Source: Siderastrea siderea
Lineage: Eukaryota; Cnidaria; Anthozoa; Scleractinia; Rhizangiidae
NCBI GenBank assembly: GCA_964030785.1
Contig: OZ034975.1
Coordinates: forward strand, 46,526,569 to 46,590,568
Direction of reading: 5' to 3'
Length of the DNA stretch: 64,000 nt
This document shows positions 12,301 to 22,700 of this stretch, one piece after another. The notes beneath the pieces are model-generated. The model was not told the DNA's origin. It made no database searches and saw nothing but the letters and a program-made list of their open reading frames with translations. Position 1 is the first letter of the stretch, and each line of letters begins with the position of its first letter. Made by a program: the position numbers and the translations under genes.

Positions 12301-12569
12301 AGCAAAACTTTTACGCTGGACCAAAACCTAAGTCCGTATTGCAGCGGGGTAGGGGTAAGGGTAGAGGGAGGGGGAGGGGGAGGGGAAAGGGGAACTTGCG
12401 GGGGAGGAGTAAGAACAACAAGAACCTTGCTGAGCGAGAGACTTCTTCTTCTTCGAGCACAGACGGTGAAGATAATGAACAAAACGGTAACGCTGGACCA
12501 AAATCTCAGTCCGTATTCCACCGGGGTAGGAATAGAGGGAGAGGAAAGGGACGAGGAAGGGGAAGATGA
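1263..12569 (+). CDS. ERCC5: XPG-type structure-specific endonuclease (5'-partial in window)
   Basis: Nucleotide-excision-repair flap endonuclease of the FEN1/XPG family that makes the 3' incision in the nucleus. Exons: 1263-1361, 2551-2614, 2760-2894, 3520-3769, 4181-5095, 5520-5791, 5921-6040, 6599-6812, 7277-7345, 7427-7502, 8729-8795, 9083-9207, 10208-10292, 11427-12569. All phases agree, giving about 1211 residues here. Diagnostic motifs: [14 protein letters not shown] (exon 2760), HYILIKNN (3520), [11 protein letters not shown] (5921), the I-region with PMEAEAQC and [10 protein letters not shown] (6599), GSDYTEGI (7277), helix-hairpin-helix [11 protein letters not shown] (7345/7427), WGKPDL (9083) and a PCNA-binding box QLKINQFF (11427). 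The metal-binding acids expected in the I-region are present. The XPG-N half is missing from the window. The spacer exon 4181-5095 is acidic and poorly conserved, as in the family. The last exon carries a lineage-specific RG/acidic repeat tail. A homopurine run at 12360-12390 overlaps the repeats. Exon borders are my manual calls; the 2551 acceptor was preferred over 2467 because the protein aligns better. Confidence 0.95.
1451..1493 (-). ncRNA. Hammerhead-ribozyme motif, left terminal repeat
   Basis: Read on the minus strand: helix I strand CACAA (1493-1489), core CTGATGG (1488-1482), helix II GATCGT/ACGATC closing a TGA loop (1480-1466), core GAAAC (1465-1461), a very short helix III ACATGT, cleavage triplet GTC, and helix I return TTGTG (1455-1451). 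The last A of the CUGAUGA core is G, and one T is unpaired before helix II, so catalysis is uncertain. The very short palindromic helix III fits the minimal hammerheads known in Penelope-like elements. Confidence 0.7.
1741..2022 (-). pseudogene. GIY-YIG endonuclease remnant of a Penelope-like element
   Basis: A 94-codon minus-strand frame begins [19 protein letters not shown], where the CxxC and YVGET..R elements match the start of a Penelope-type GIY-YIG domain. It ends in [14 protein letters not shown] followed by a natural stop (TAA at 1741-1743), the usual C-terminal pattern (KEA.HI.WE.P.LN). One in-frame TGA just before KEA and a TAA upstream of the fragment show that it is dead. The domain would nick target DNA for retrotransposition; here it is only a relic. 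Confidence 0.85.
2308..2350 (+). ncRNA. Hammerhead-ribozyme motif, right terminal repeat
   Basis: CACAA (2308-2312), intact core CTGATGA (2313-2319), helix II GATTGT/ATGATC around TGA (2321-2335), GAAAC (2336-2340), then ATGTC with predicted cleavage after C2345, and TTGTG (2346-2350) pairing back to CACAA. One extra T (2320) sits between the core and helix II. Compared with the left copy, helix II differs by C-to-T changes on each strand that keep pairing through G-U wobbles. Confidence 0.75.
2633..2653 (+). repeat. Poly-G tract
   Basis: A run of 21 G just inside the intron after the exon 2551-2614. Similar G or C runs occur at about 6831, 8408, 11148, 34852, 35750, 39976, 53411 and 59834. 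Confidence 0.9.
6908..7070 (+). repeat. Minisatellite with AAGCGCGGGAAAACATA-type unit
   Basis: About five degenerate copies of a roughly 30-bp unit containing gtgccaagcgcgggaaaac, in the ERCC5 intron between exons 6599-6812 and 7277-7345. A related array lies at 11205-11302 in a later intron of the same gene, and single copies of the core occur in the interspersed repeat at 18360-18385. Confidence 0.8.
9287..9353 (+). repeat. (AAT)n microsatellite
   Basis: About 22 uninterrupted AAT units inside the U12-type intron. Confidence 0.95.
9908..10021. repeat. Foldback element inside the U12-type intron
   Basis: Inverted arms gtgtgataggttccctcgga... (9908-9942) and their complement (9988-10021) flank an inner hairpin built on agccctcg/cgggct. 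No coding capacity. It ends about 170 bp before the branch site. Confidence 0.8.
11205..11302 (+). repeat. Minisatellite, GCGCGGGA / CAACTGGTGCC unit
   Basis: Three copies of a roughly 33-bp unit (gcgcgggagagcatgtatg, then caactggtgccaa) in the last ERCC5 intron. It is related to the array at 6908-7070. Confidence 0.8.
12093..12569 (+). repeat. Coding tandem repeat at the ERCC5 C-terminus
   Basis: Three units, each starting NLAE(Q/R): 12093, 12246 and 12423. Each has an acidic Ser/Thr stretch (for example [13 protein letters not shown]), then (A/S)GPK..SV, then a run of RG/KG dipeptides. The last unit runs into the stop codon (12567-12569). The DNA of the RG runs is nearly pure purine, which favours slippage. 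Confidence 0.9.
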
Positions 12570-13124
12570 CGTCATTTAGCACTTAGTAACTTAACATTTA
12601 TATTATTTATTATTTGTATCATTTTGTACTCTGACATGTATTGTCTCCATTATGTTATGTCGGTAAGCCAGAAATTTATCATTTTTGAATAAGAAAAATG
12701 AAATTTTTGGTTGCACAAGCCATGACATGTTGGTGAGATAGAAAATGTTTTAAAATTCTCTAAATCCAGTGCGTGAGAAATACTCTAGACAAAAATACCG
12801 TGCCCAAGAGTGTTCTCCTACGGAGCCGTTAGTTTGATCGTCACGCTATACATCTCCACATTGCGTGACGACCCAACAGGCAAGTTACAAATTTCGGAAC
12901 GCGTATTTCGAAGAGAAATCATTTCATCGACATTAAGATTTGCAAAGAGAATGCTGCACTGATTGCCAGCATATATATGCATTTTTAATTTCACATAATG
13001 TTATATAGTTGTAATTTAGATTGAAAAGAGACTATTCAGTATTGTTGTCAGTGGCAACAAATCTGTATTTATGAAGGGAGAAATGAGTTCTGTATTTCAA
13101 TACTGATTGCTTAGTCATGAAGCA

Positions 13125-13130
13125 AATAAA
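13125..13130 (+). terminator. Candidate polyadenylation signal of ERCC5
   Basis: AATAAA 556 bp after the stop codon, the first canonical hexamer I see on this strand downstream of the gene. Confidence 0.5.
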
Positions 13131-13413
13131 AAGAACTGAAATGGACTTTTGAAGAAATAATTTGTAGTAGTATCTGACACGAGAATTGCCGTTTTTGGAA
13201 CTATCTATGAGTGCAGACTGCCCAGGCCGCAGGCCTGGTAAAAACATGATAAAGCATTAGAAACGACGCTGAAAGTGGGCAAAACAGTTAAAAGGATCTG
13301 AACACGAGCGAATCTCAGCCTTGTTTCCAGGACCCTCTCTCTTAGGTCCTGCTAACGAGGTTGAGTCTGTCAGAGTCTTGTCATGTTTTCTTGATCTTTT
13401 ACACTAAAGCGCG

Positions 13414-13460
13414 TTCCCAGGGTCCTCTCTCCTAATCGATTAGAGAGAGGACCCTGGGAA
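13414..13460. repeat. 47-bp near-perfect palindrome
   Basis: ttcccagggtcctctctcc and its complement meet at a central atcgat. A degraded third copy of the arm (ccaggaccctctctcttagg) lies just upstream at about 13327. Confidence 0.85.
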
Positions 13461-14486
13461 TGAGGTTGGATTTTTCATTACTCCCCCACCTCTACCTATA
13501 AACTTTGACCCGTGGGATGTTCTTGAAACTTTTGAAAAGCAACAGCTTTACAAGACTGTGACTTCAAGTCACTGTTCATGACCACTCAAATAATAGCTCT
13601 TTAGCAGTACTTTCAAATTTAGTTTTCGGTGCAAAATGATATGTGAGATTTTCAAATATTGACTATGGGTGCTCTTGGCTGTGAAATCGTCAAAGAAAGG
13701 AACGCCTCGAAAACCAGATCAAACCGGCCTACTTGTTTGGACCATTAAAAAGAGGTCTGTATAGTAAATGTAACCTCCAAGGGTAAATTAAGTTATTATT
13801 GTCATTATTTTGGCGAAATGTCATTCTCCCGAGATAAATACAACCTTAAGGTAATTGTAAACATAAGAAAATAATAGAAGAAGGCATTGAAACTCCGATG
13901 TTGACCAAGATTTATCCATACGGTGGCGTAAAATAAAGCTACATGAAATTTGTTTCTTTTTGCGCTAAAAACTCCACAACGGTGTCTGTGACGGTAACGA
14001 TCAAATGTTCTCGGCTATACCAAGTGTGTGAATATTTTTTTTTCTTTCACCTTCTTGCCCTTAGGTAAAATGAAGATGGCAATATAAAAACACTGAAATT
14101 AGCAAAACCACCGCGATATACCAATGACATACCACGGATCTTTACCAGTTCTATCCTGTGCATCTGTGAAAACACCTGAAATATTTTTACTTTTTTGTCT
14201 TTTGTACCCATGTTTTAACCTGTATTCTTAGTTTCTGTTCTCTGTTTTCTTTTCCAGTTGTCAGGTTATCGCAGGCAGAAATATTGAATTTTATTTAAAT
14301 CAATGTCCATAAAAGGGTTTGAATCAACATCTACTCATTATTATTCATAAATGTCAAAGATTCACTAAAAGGTAATATGCAAATATCCATAATACGACAA
14401 TTTGCGTCGCAGGTTGGAACTGAAGCAAGACTCGCAGACATTTGCTATCCACACAACCATATCAAAAAGATAGTTAACATTTAACG

Positions 14487-14792
14487 ATGTTGTCTTACAT
14501 TCGCCGGGCACAACGACGAAGGATGTATCAGCGAGCAAATTCTGACGGTGGATATAATGCGAATGAACCTGAATCGCCAAGCTCGCCTGTAAATTCATCG
14601 ACAGCAAACGGACAGAATAGCGAGGGATTCCATTTTTATGCCACGGTGAAAAAACAGCATTCACTGCCTGAGGTTGGGGAGAAAAATTCAACGCAGAAAA
14701 CGAGAGTAAATGAAAAACGTGCGGAAAAATTGAACGATGCGAAGACAGGCGAAGTGGCGCAAAAAGCTACGAGCGAACAAGCTTCACTTTGA
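14487..14792 (+). CDS. Small hydrophilic ORF, unrecognised (tentative)
   Basis: ATG in good context (A at -3) opens a 101-codon frame starting MLSYIRRAQRRRMYQR. It has a basic N-terminus, then a Ser/Asn/Pro-rich middle, then a Lys/Glu-rich end, with no membrane segment or known domain that I recognise. An internal GTAAAT after codon 73 (14706) is a usable donor that would join in frame to a segment after the CAG at 14851-14853 (KKKKKEWRKNVWNIL..., stop at 14923-14925), so the product may be spliced. It lies between ERCC5 and the EF-hand gene, facing the same way. It could equally be a chance frame. Confidence 0.3.
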   Translation: MLSYIRRAQRRRMYQRANSDGGYNANEPESPSSPVNSSTANGQNSEGFHFYATVKKQHSLPEVGEKNSTQKTRVNEKRAEKLNDAKTGEVAQKATSEQASL

Positions 14793-16127
14793 ACGTCAAT
14801 GTTTTTTGTTTTGTTTCCGCACTGGATATTTGACCTTCTCGTCAATGTTGCAGAAAAAAAAGAAGAAGGAATGGAGAAAAAATGTGTGGAATATTCTCAA
14901 GTGGTTCAAACAACTTGGCAGGTAGAAAACAAAGTGACAATTGAAAATGTATTTCGTCTATACAGAATGTGGTTGCAAAAAATGCTAATTGTTAAACCAC
15001 AAGACACAGGAGTAAATGACCTGTCGGATAATGTAGCGATCTGCTATAAAAATAGTGATTTATTAAGGTTGCGAATTGAGTTTTGGGCAGTAATGATACA
15101 TAAGCTTTAAAGAGGGAGAACGAATGTATCAATGTCGTGAATTTGCTTGTTGCGATTTGCCAGCACCAGGTTGCTTTTTGTTCACAAAATTTAAAATCTC
15201 CTAAATGTTCGCATTGAATTTTCAAGGCATACAAGATTCCAAACTGTTCGCTAAAACGACAATTTTTTGACATCAAAAGTAGATTTTATGGAAAATCTTC
15301 TTGATGCAACATGCCCGAATTAACTTTCATAAACTTAGACCCCCGAGTATATTTAATCTTGAACTCGAAAGGGGGCAAAAGCCAATTAGACAAAATTCAA
15401 ATTTGCTAAGTTAAAAATCGATATTTCCTGAAAACATGATTTTCTGCCTATTTTGTTAAATCCACCGCAATACTTTAATGCTACGATTAATATATTTCTT
15501 AAAAGGATTAAGATGTGTAACGTGTAATTGCAAAAATATAGTGGGTGTTATTTTTTCCCCTCGACAAAGCGTTGTTTTTGTAAATTTCTGAAACCATTCA
15601 ATTTCTTAAACAGATGTCCCTTGCTTTCCAAGCGGTTAATTTTCTATTGTTTCAGATGAAAGAGAGCGAACGTTTTGTCTTTTAATAAAGGTGAGGCTGC
15701 AATAAAACCATATAGAAAAACATTTTGAGGCGAATTTGTCTGCATTATAAACCTGTTTCATTTCGCTTTCAACATTGTCTTTGAGATAGCAAATAAACTT
15801 GTGTTTGAGTGGTGTACTTTCGGAGTTTACTTTATTTTATACTGAACTGTTATTGTTTGTCTTGTTTGTGTCACCTCATAGAACAAACGGGAAGAGATTT
15901 GCCCCTAATCCGAGGTTCATTCAAAATAATTTTATTTTAAAGCTATTTCCTTCCGCTTGCGTAGGCTCAGGTGAAAGCCTTTTATGTCATTGTAGTCTAA
16001 ACAAAGGAAAACAGTGGCCAAATTCATGACCAGAACCACATTTTCACATTTTAAATGCCAGTGGCTATTGAGGAAACATCTTCGAATTCTAATGAATCCC
16101 TTCTTTTTAAAATGGCCGTTTTCAGGT

Positions 16128-16350
16128 CGTCACCACCTTGTACAGCATAATAAACAGCACCACAGGAAAGTACTGCTCAGTAGCTTTCATTTGAATGGTC
16201 ACACTTTACGTTTTCATCCACAGACGTAAGTGTTGGAACAACTGTCCAATAGTGTTCATTTGAATAGTCACTTTTTAGCTAGGATAATTTCATTCGCTGA
16301 AAAACTCAAAATCTAGAGCCACCTTGAACACCATAATAAACGATTTTTAC
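16128..16350 (+). repeat. Dispersed repeat: CACC..ACAGCATAATAAACAGCACCAC family
   Basis: Two diverged tandem copies of a roughly 115-bp unit containing cataataaacagcaccac, ttcatttgaatggtcac and catccacagac. Other copies are at 23537-23690 (+) and 62595-62700 (-). I associate the unit with a highly repeated coral sequence, but could not search. Confidence 0.75.
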
Positions 16351-16768
16351 GACGAAGTGCTTAGTAGTTTTTATTTAAACGATTGTGTTAGACTGAAAAT
16401 TTTGTCTGAAAATATAAACAATGACAAATTGTAAGAGCAGAACGACAACACGCCTTAAAACTCCCCACTGTACCAGGAGTTGATACCTGTCCCTGATAAG
16501 AAGACCAAAAAAAAAAAAGAAAATTTGAGGCAAAAAGTCACGTTTATAATGATAAGAGTGTGCATCCTGTAATAACGAGAATTTACTTAACAGATATTTC
16601 CGGATTCAATGGTCCTTGATTTTTATGTTTGCAAAACATGTTTTCAAAAATCGTCAACTTTGATGTTAAAACCACTATCAAAACATTATCGATAGGAGAT
16701 CAGCATGCCAAAAAGCGCCATTAAAACTTGAAGCTAAAATGGGTTTTACTTTATTGAATATTAAAGAC

Positions 16769-17209
16769 GCTGTTACACTAGGCCATGTTTCGTGCAACTT
16801 GTCTCGCACTTTTGTTGCGACACAAGTTGCGTGAAAAATAGCCTAGTGTAACATACCTTGCAACAAACATTGCTCGCAATTTTTTTGTTGCCGCAATCGT
16901 TGCGAGAAGCAGAGCTCGGTTCTGCTTTTTTCGCAACACTTCTTGCAACTCTGCGACGAATTTTTCAAGCGTGGCGAAGTGAAATATGCTTCCCGCCTGC
17001 AACGTGTATCGCAACGTTTTGTGGCATCAGCCAATAAAGTAATCGTGCTAGTCCTCTGCCCTCTTCGTCACCGTCGAGGGCAAGACAAGTGGTAAGAAAC
17101 ATTGCCTAATGTAACACTCCTCGTGGACCTCGTGGTCTCGCAGCACAGTAACGCACGGTTTTTCGTTGTTGCGAGATGAGTTGCACGAGTCATTGCCTGG
17201 TGTAACAGC
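16769..17209. mobile_element. Non-autonomous TIR element, 441 bp
   Basis: Terminal inverted repeats of about 40 bp: gctgttacactaggccatg... at the left and ...gcctggtgtaacagc at the right, with gtgcaactNrtctcgc continuing both. The interior has further Gca/Ttgc palindromes. No long ORF. The flanks ttaaagac and accttaag do not form a clear duplication. Confidence 0.8.
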
Positions 17210-17510
17210 ACCTTAAGACACAGTTCTTGTTCACTTGGGATTTTAAAAAGATAAATGACAAACAAAAAAACTGCAGCACCAAGTTCAGACTAAGTTCAGC
17301 GCTTTTATTCACTCGAATATTATTCGGGTAGTTGTCGTAACAGTCGTGGGGTTTCTGGCATTGGTGGCCGGTGTAGTGGCTCAGAAAGCTGTTAACCCGA
17401 AGTCGACTTTCGCTCCTTTATTCAGTTAGTCGTGTCTATAACAAAATGCTCGATGTGATTGGTTCTCCGCGTGCCTATTTGCAACGTAATTTGAGGGTGA
17501 TCACGTGGGT

Positions 17511-17565
17511 GTCCAATTACAGCTGTCCAATTTGAACTTTTTGTATTGGATAGCTGTAATCGGAC
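17511..17565. repeat. Hairpin GTCCAATTACAGCT...AGCTGTAATCGGAC
   Basis: A 21-bp inverted repeat with one mismatch around a short T-rich loop, ending in ccaat/attgg motifs. Confidence 0.8.
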
Positions 17566-18183
17566 AACTATGCTGCGTGCGCGTCAATCAGCTGCACTGA
17601 AATTTGACTGAAAATGGGCCTTTTTACAGCTGTTTCTCCACTCCTTGCAAAACCGATAATTAAAAATGTATCCCTGAAAGGCACGTAGATTTTCTAATCT
17701 CGCATTTTGTTATAGATACGATTAATTGGTAACTGGACTTCGTGTCGTACAATTCAGGGATAATCATAACTATAACAAAATTTTCGGATCTGATTAGCTA
17801 TTGCCAGCCATGATTTCAGACCGAATTGGACTCGTCTCAGTACAACTACCATTACTTATTAATAACACTGATTTAAATGTAACAAAAAGTGATTTTTACT
17901 TCACGTACGAAAAATAGCAAATCTCACTACATCACCAGAGTGTAAAACTGGCGCATCGATCTCTTAATGAGTTTATAAAATTAAGTTTTTCCTTTGTGTC
18001 AGAAATCATGAATCTGCCAAATGTATCAGACATTAGGACCTGGTTCAAACGCGCACTATCGTGGCGTCGAACTCATTTGAAACGAAAGATAATTAGTCCC
18101 TTTCTTGTGATAAAATTGAGTGGTCTGCATTCAGGCGCTTTTTTGAGCGAAACGTCACAAAAGAAGCCGGCCGTGTTACCCCT

Positions 18184-18581
18184 GTAAGCCCCAAGAGTGA
18201 CTAGCATCTAACTTCAAGATCGTCTGACTAGTATCATAAGAAAGATAGAGCGGTTTTCAAATGAGTGTCGTAAAACCAAAACCAAAGTAATTATCCCAGC
18301 CAATCACAACAAACACAAATTATCCAATGAACCAATCAGAACTCGAAGCAAATACATGTCACTAGCGCCAAGCGCGGGAAAACGCGTGCTAGCAAGTCGC
18401 AATTGGTTTGAGTTTTACTTCTGATTGGTCGAGAAAGTGGTGCGAGATTTTTTAACCAATCACAGAGCGAAGTAAAGCAAAACCAAAGCAAAACGCGAAT
18501 TACTTTCGACACTCCATTGAAAACCGCTCTAAGGAAACAGTTAGGAGAATATGCATGCTGGTATTGGGGCTTAAAGGGTTA
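18184..18581. mobile_element. Outer TIR element (TTAAGCCCC family) interrupted by another element
   Basis: The left end taagccccaagagtgactag and right end tggggcttaaagggttaa match the intact relative at 28407-28638 and the one at 56771-57466. Its interior is split by the element 18247-18530. Confidence 0.75.
18247..18530. mobile_element. Inner TIR element, AGAGCGGTTTTC family
   Basis: Ends agagcggttttcaaatgag and complement ctccattgaaaaccgctct. The body has gccaatcacaacaaacacaa, ccaatcagaactcgaagc, aagcgcgggaaaac and further CCAATC/GATTGG motifs. Relatives lacking clear ends lie at 38361-38590 and about 47910-47995. Confidence 0.75.
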
Positions 18582-19744
18582 AAGCAAAAATGGAAGAGAA
18601 AGAAAGAAAGATTGGAATGATTACCTGGCCATTTTTTTACGCGTCTGTTTAGAATATTAAGGAAAAATAGTAAGAAGTGGTTCATCAGTTTTTTCTTTAT
18701 GAAATGGTTTTGAAGAACTCAGATGCTGGTTCAAATGTGTTTTTGAACTAAACAACGAAGCAAATAAAGAAACTTGAAATGGGAGTTGTTAAAAGGACTA
18801 TGTCAGGGGGGGTTGGCCGAGTCCAAAACTGTGTTTTAAAAAATTATTCCCCCGCACACCAAGTGCTCACGTTAAAAGGAAGAAATCTATAAGAGTGAAT
18901 TTTCGAAACCGCAATAAGTTTTTACTGAACAATTTTTACAAGACATAACTGCAGCACTTCACTGAAAGTTGTCCCAAAGTTTTTTAGTTGAAATACATTT
19001 CCATCCTAGCCATCCGTGGCCAAAAACAAGTATCAATAGTCTTATTGCACTGGTCTGGTGTCTTTGAACAATGGTAAACCATTATTTTTAGGTTTCCGTT
19101 CAGGTAAGATTTCCCTGGTCTCGCTATGAGAGACCTCTGCTAGCAGGGAAAGGTAAGATGTAACTTTTGGCTTAACAAAGTGTCGCAAAAAAATTGAGTC
19201 TCTTTAGGTTACGAGAAACATTAAAAAGGTTTCTCTTTTGATCGTGTGTAACGTGATCGATGAAAACTGTACGGAACTGATTTTGTAATCTTGACCTCAT
19301 CAATTCACTTTGCAATTAAAAGAAGTCATGAATAAACTCTCAAGTGCTTTGTTAGTTGTTAGACAAAGGACTTTTTACAATGGAAAACGTAATAGACAAA
19401 ACAAATGAATCTCAATCATTTCTTTTGAATGACCATTGACTTGCCTTTCTTACACCCCGCCAAACATTTTAATATTCACGCTCGAGTTAATAACAAACGC
19501 GGTTTCTAATTGAGCAAATAGTTCTCTGTTTACACAAGTAGACAGAAAATTATAATAAGAAGTCAAAAGTCGAGTCGCTCGCTCCGTAAGCAAAATGGAG
19601 TAACTCAGCCATAGCAACTTTTTGTTTGTGCAGCGCGCGAAAGAATAGCTTTCTACACGGAACCGAGTGGAGTTACCGTGCTATTGCTCAAGGGAACAGT
19701 TAACTTAAATATGAAATATCTTTAAGCATTTAGACGGAATTAAA

Positions 19745-22700
19745 ATGAGTACAATTATGCGCGCTCCAAACATGCTGAAGGTGAGTATGTTGGACTCATG
19801 TTTACGTCCCTTGACGCAGGACACAGGACGGTGTAATTATTTTAGTGCCCTTACGGTAAAGTTTTTTAAAATGCCGAGTGTTCTTTTAACTTAACTCGTA
19901 GTTTATAATGTCGGGTTATCATTTTCTACAGGAGGAGTCTTCAAGTGTGGAAATGAAGAAAAAGACGAAGGATATGAAAATGCGAGTCGTGAAGGTAATA
20001 TAAAATTTTGCACATGTTTTGACGAGCCACACTTCACATGCAAAATGTCCTTACTGTACAATTTGCTATCGAAACAATCGATCGAATTCTTCCATTTTCA
20101 TGTGGTAGTTCGCCGACAACAACCAATAACTTAAACGGCTGATTTCTATTCTTTATCTTCGATCAGAAAGCTGTTTTGTGATCAGACAAAATAAACGAAG
20201 GTGTTTACACTATCAGGACACTTTTGATGGCCTTACAATTTTATAACTGGTCAAAACATCCGAAATAATTGGTCTGATTTTGGAAAGAAAGTTCTCCAAG
20301 ACTGTGCTATAATGAATGAAAAGAAATTCAAAAGCACTGAATAACTAGTAACGCCATATGTGTTTTCTTAAACGGAATAAAATATCAGGAAAACTTCAGT
20401 TTGAAAGCAACCGGCTGTATCTGAAAGTGTGAAAGCGGTAATTACAACAGGATATGTTTTGTTTCTGCAACAACTTAAATGGAAGATGTTACTTTGCAAG
20501 GCATAATTAAGAGGAAAAACTCTCACAGAGAGACAACATTTTCTTCAGGTTTAAGGCACTGATGACGCAAAGAAACTAAATAAATTTCTGCAGCTGCGTT
20601 TTTAGGACAGATAATATATTTTGGTGGATAATTTTGTGAGCTTCTGTTCATTAATTGCTAAGCAACAACTTTTCGGAAGGAAAATAGCCGAGCAAAAATG
20701 ATTCAGATGAATTAAATGGATCGCAGTATTTTTATAACTGAAGAAGTTGTTTTAAATATTTAATATGGCTTAACTTATAATATGGAATTAAGATTTTCAT
20801 TTTGCGTTTGCCTGAACACGGAAGGTTTATCGAAGCGTGCGATTTTAATTGGTCGAAACCGCTTAATATTTTCCTGTATTACTCAGGATCATATGGGATA
20901 TTTCAGTTCTTTTTAACACGTTCAAAAAAAAAAACAAAAAAAAAAACAAAACTTCGTTCGAGCTGCAGCATTGACAAATTCTCAGATGCTCAGGGATTTT
21001 AGGGGTGGAATGTCTTCCATTTTCAATTCTTGTAAGTTGTAATAATACCTAACCTAAGTTTTGCTATTGCCCGAACAATAATGTCAATCGACTGTTCACC
21101 GACAGGGAATAAAGAGAGAAATGTTTCTCCACCAAAAAAAAAAAAAAAAAAAAAAAAACCTTCAAACATGAAAGGTAGCCTAAAATTGTCTTTTTCATTA
21201 GCATCAACATACCATCCCTTTTAACGCAATTATGTTTTATTTAAATAATCTTTGCTTAGAAAGATCGATCAGAAAAGTACTTTCAGATATAGTTACGTTG
21301 TTTGCTTTTCCCAAGCTCTCGAGTTAAGACATCCTTGCTCATTTGGTGAATGTAATAACGCATTTCCTGAACACGAATGAATTAAATTTTCAAATCTTTG
21401 TCACTTGTTTTCAAAGTAAATCAATCATAATCCTTCCTAACGTCAGACGAAAATTAGATCAAAAGATCATTAGGAGTTTAATATCGCTGAATGAAAGCAA
21501 GGGATTATTTTGTCTCAAGCCGCACAGCAAGTAATAAATTGAATTAATTTACCTCAGGTGACAGCCATTACCATACCACAGTGGTTGTTCTTTTATGTTC
21601 AAAACTGGCTACTATGTTAATGAAATAAAACTCTGCTACCATTTTAGCGCCTTAAGCTTTTTAAGCTTAACTTTCAAGTTCTATAGAAAAATAATTCGGA
21701 CATTTTTTTCCAAAGTTGTACGTGATTCGCGAATTGAAAAAGCAAACCTACTTTAAGAGCCCATTGACGTCAAGGCTCTTATTCTTGCCAAACGCATGAA
21801 AACTGAACACAACCGGAAAGTTTTTTCCCATTACACGTAGATCGTTTTTATGCAAGCCCTGTAGAATCTAACAAAGCAGTGTCTGACAACACCGATATAT
21901 GATGACTTTTCCACAATACTTTTTATTGGTCTATAATTGCGTGCGATAAATTGGGTATTTAATTAAACAATTTAATCTTTTCTTTTCACACATTTTTGTA
22001 GATCTATTAGTTCTCTTTTGTCTTTACTAACCTTCAAAATAATGAAATAATCTGTCTCTAAAGGAGCGCTATTAAGGAATTCAAATTGCGTCAAAGTTTT
22101 CCTAATCTTGAAAAAAATCTGAACCTGCCTCTATCTTCCCTCATCTTGACAACTCTCATTTGTTTGTTATGGTTTACGACCTCATTTGTCTTGGGAAGCT
22201 ATTATTTTGTAGGATAGGGGATACATTTTGACCATTTTGATCTGAAATAGGGTGAGGTTTGTGCACTCTGATATGGGATCTGGTATATGGTTCTTACAAA
22301 ATTCTCCAAAGAACTGAAGTTTGATTGACGTTGAGAATTCGAAGCCCTTCTCAAATGTTTACGCAAACGAAATAGGGTTAGGGACTGGTCTGAAATAGGG
22401 TATCAAATTTTGGGTAAGGTCTGAAATAGGATAGGGAAAATCACATATTTTGGTCTGAAATAGCGTAAGGGTTTATGGAGCGCGCCGCACACCCTCACCC
22501 AAATCTTCGGGAAGTACCCCCTGGGGAACGAACCTGGGTAAAAAACAACGTCTAGTTCGTTATTTTTCTCGCAGTTTGTCTGTTTAAAGACGAGCATGCG
22601 CACAGGACAGATGATGTGTCTAAGTCGAACTATCGGCTAAGTACGTGTGGAAAATACACACTAAGCTAATGGAAGCATAGTCTAGGACGGGTTGATCCGT

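Larger units (their letters stand above)
12570..14486. other. ERCC5 3' UTR and intergenic spacer
   Basis: The 3' UTR probably runs to the AATAAA at 13125-13130. Beyond it I see a small palindrome (13414-13460) and no convincing gene. Confidence 0.6.
14926..19744. other. Intergenic spacer with several dispersed repeats
   Basis: AT-rich spacer without supported exons. It holds the repeat family at 16128-16350, a TIR element (16769-17209), a hairpin (17511-17565) and a nested element pair (18184-18581). The promoter of the EF-hand gene should lie at its right end, but I see no diagnostic element there. Confidence 0.5.

Noticed and set aside
12114..12582. Minus-strand frames over the ERCC5 tail
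   Set aside because: Shadows of the repetitive coding exon on the other strand.
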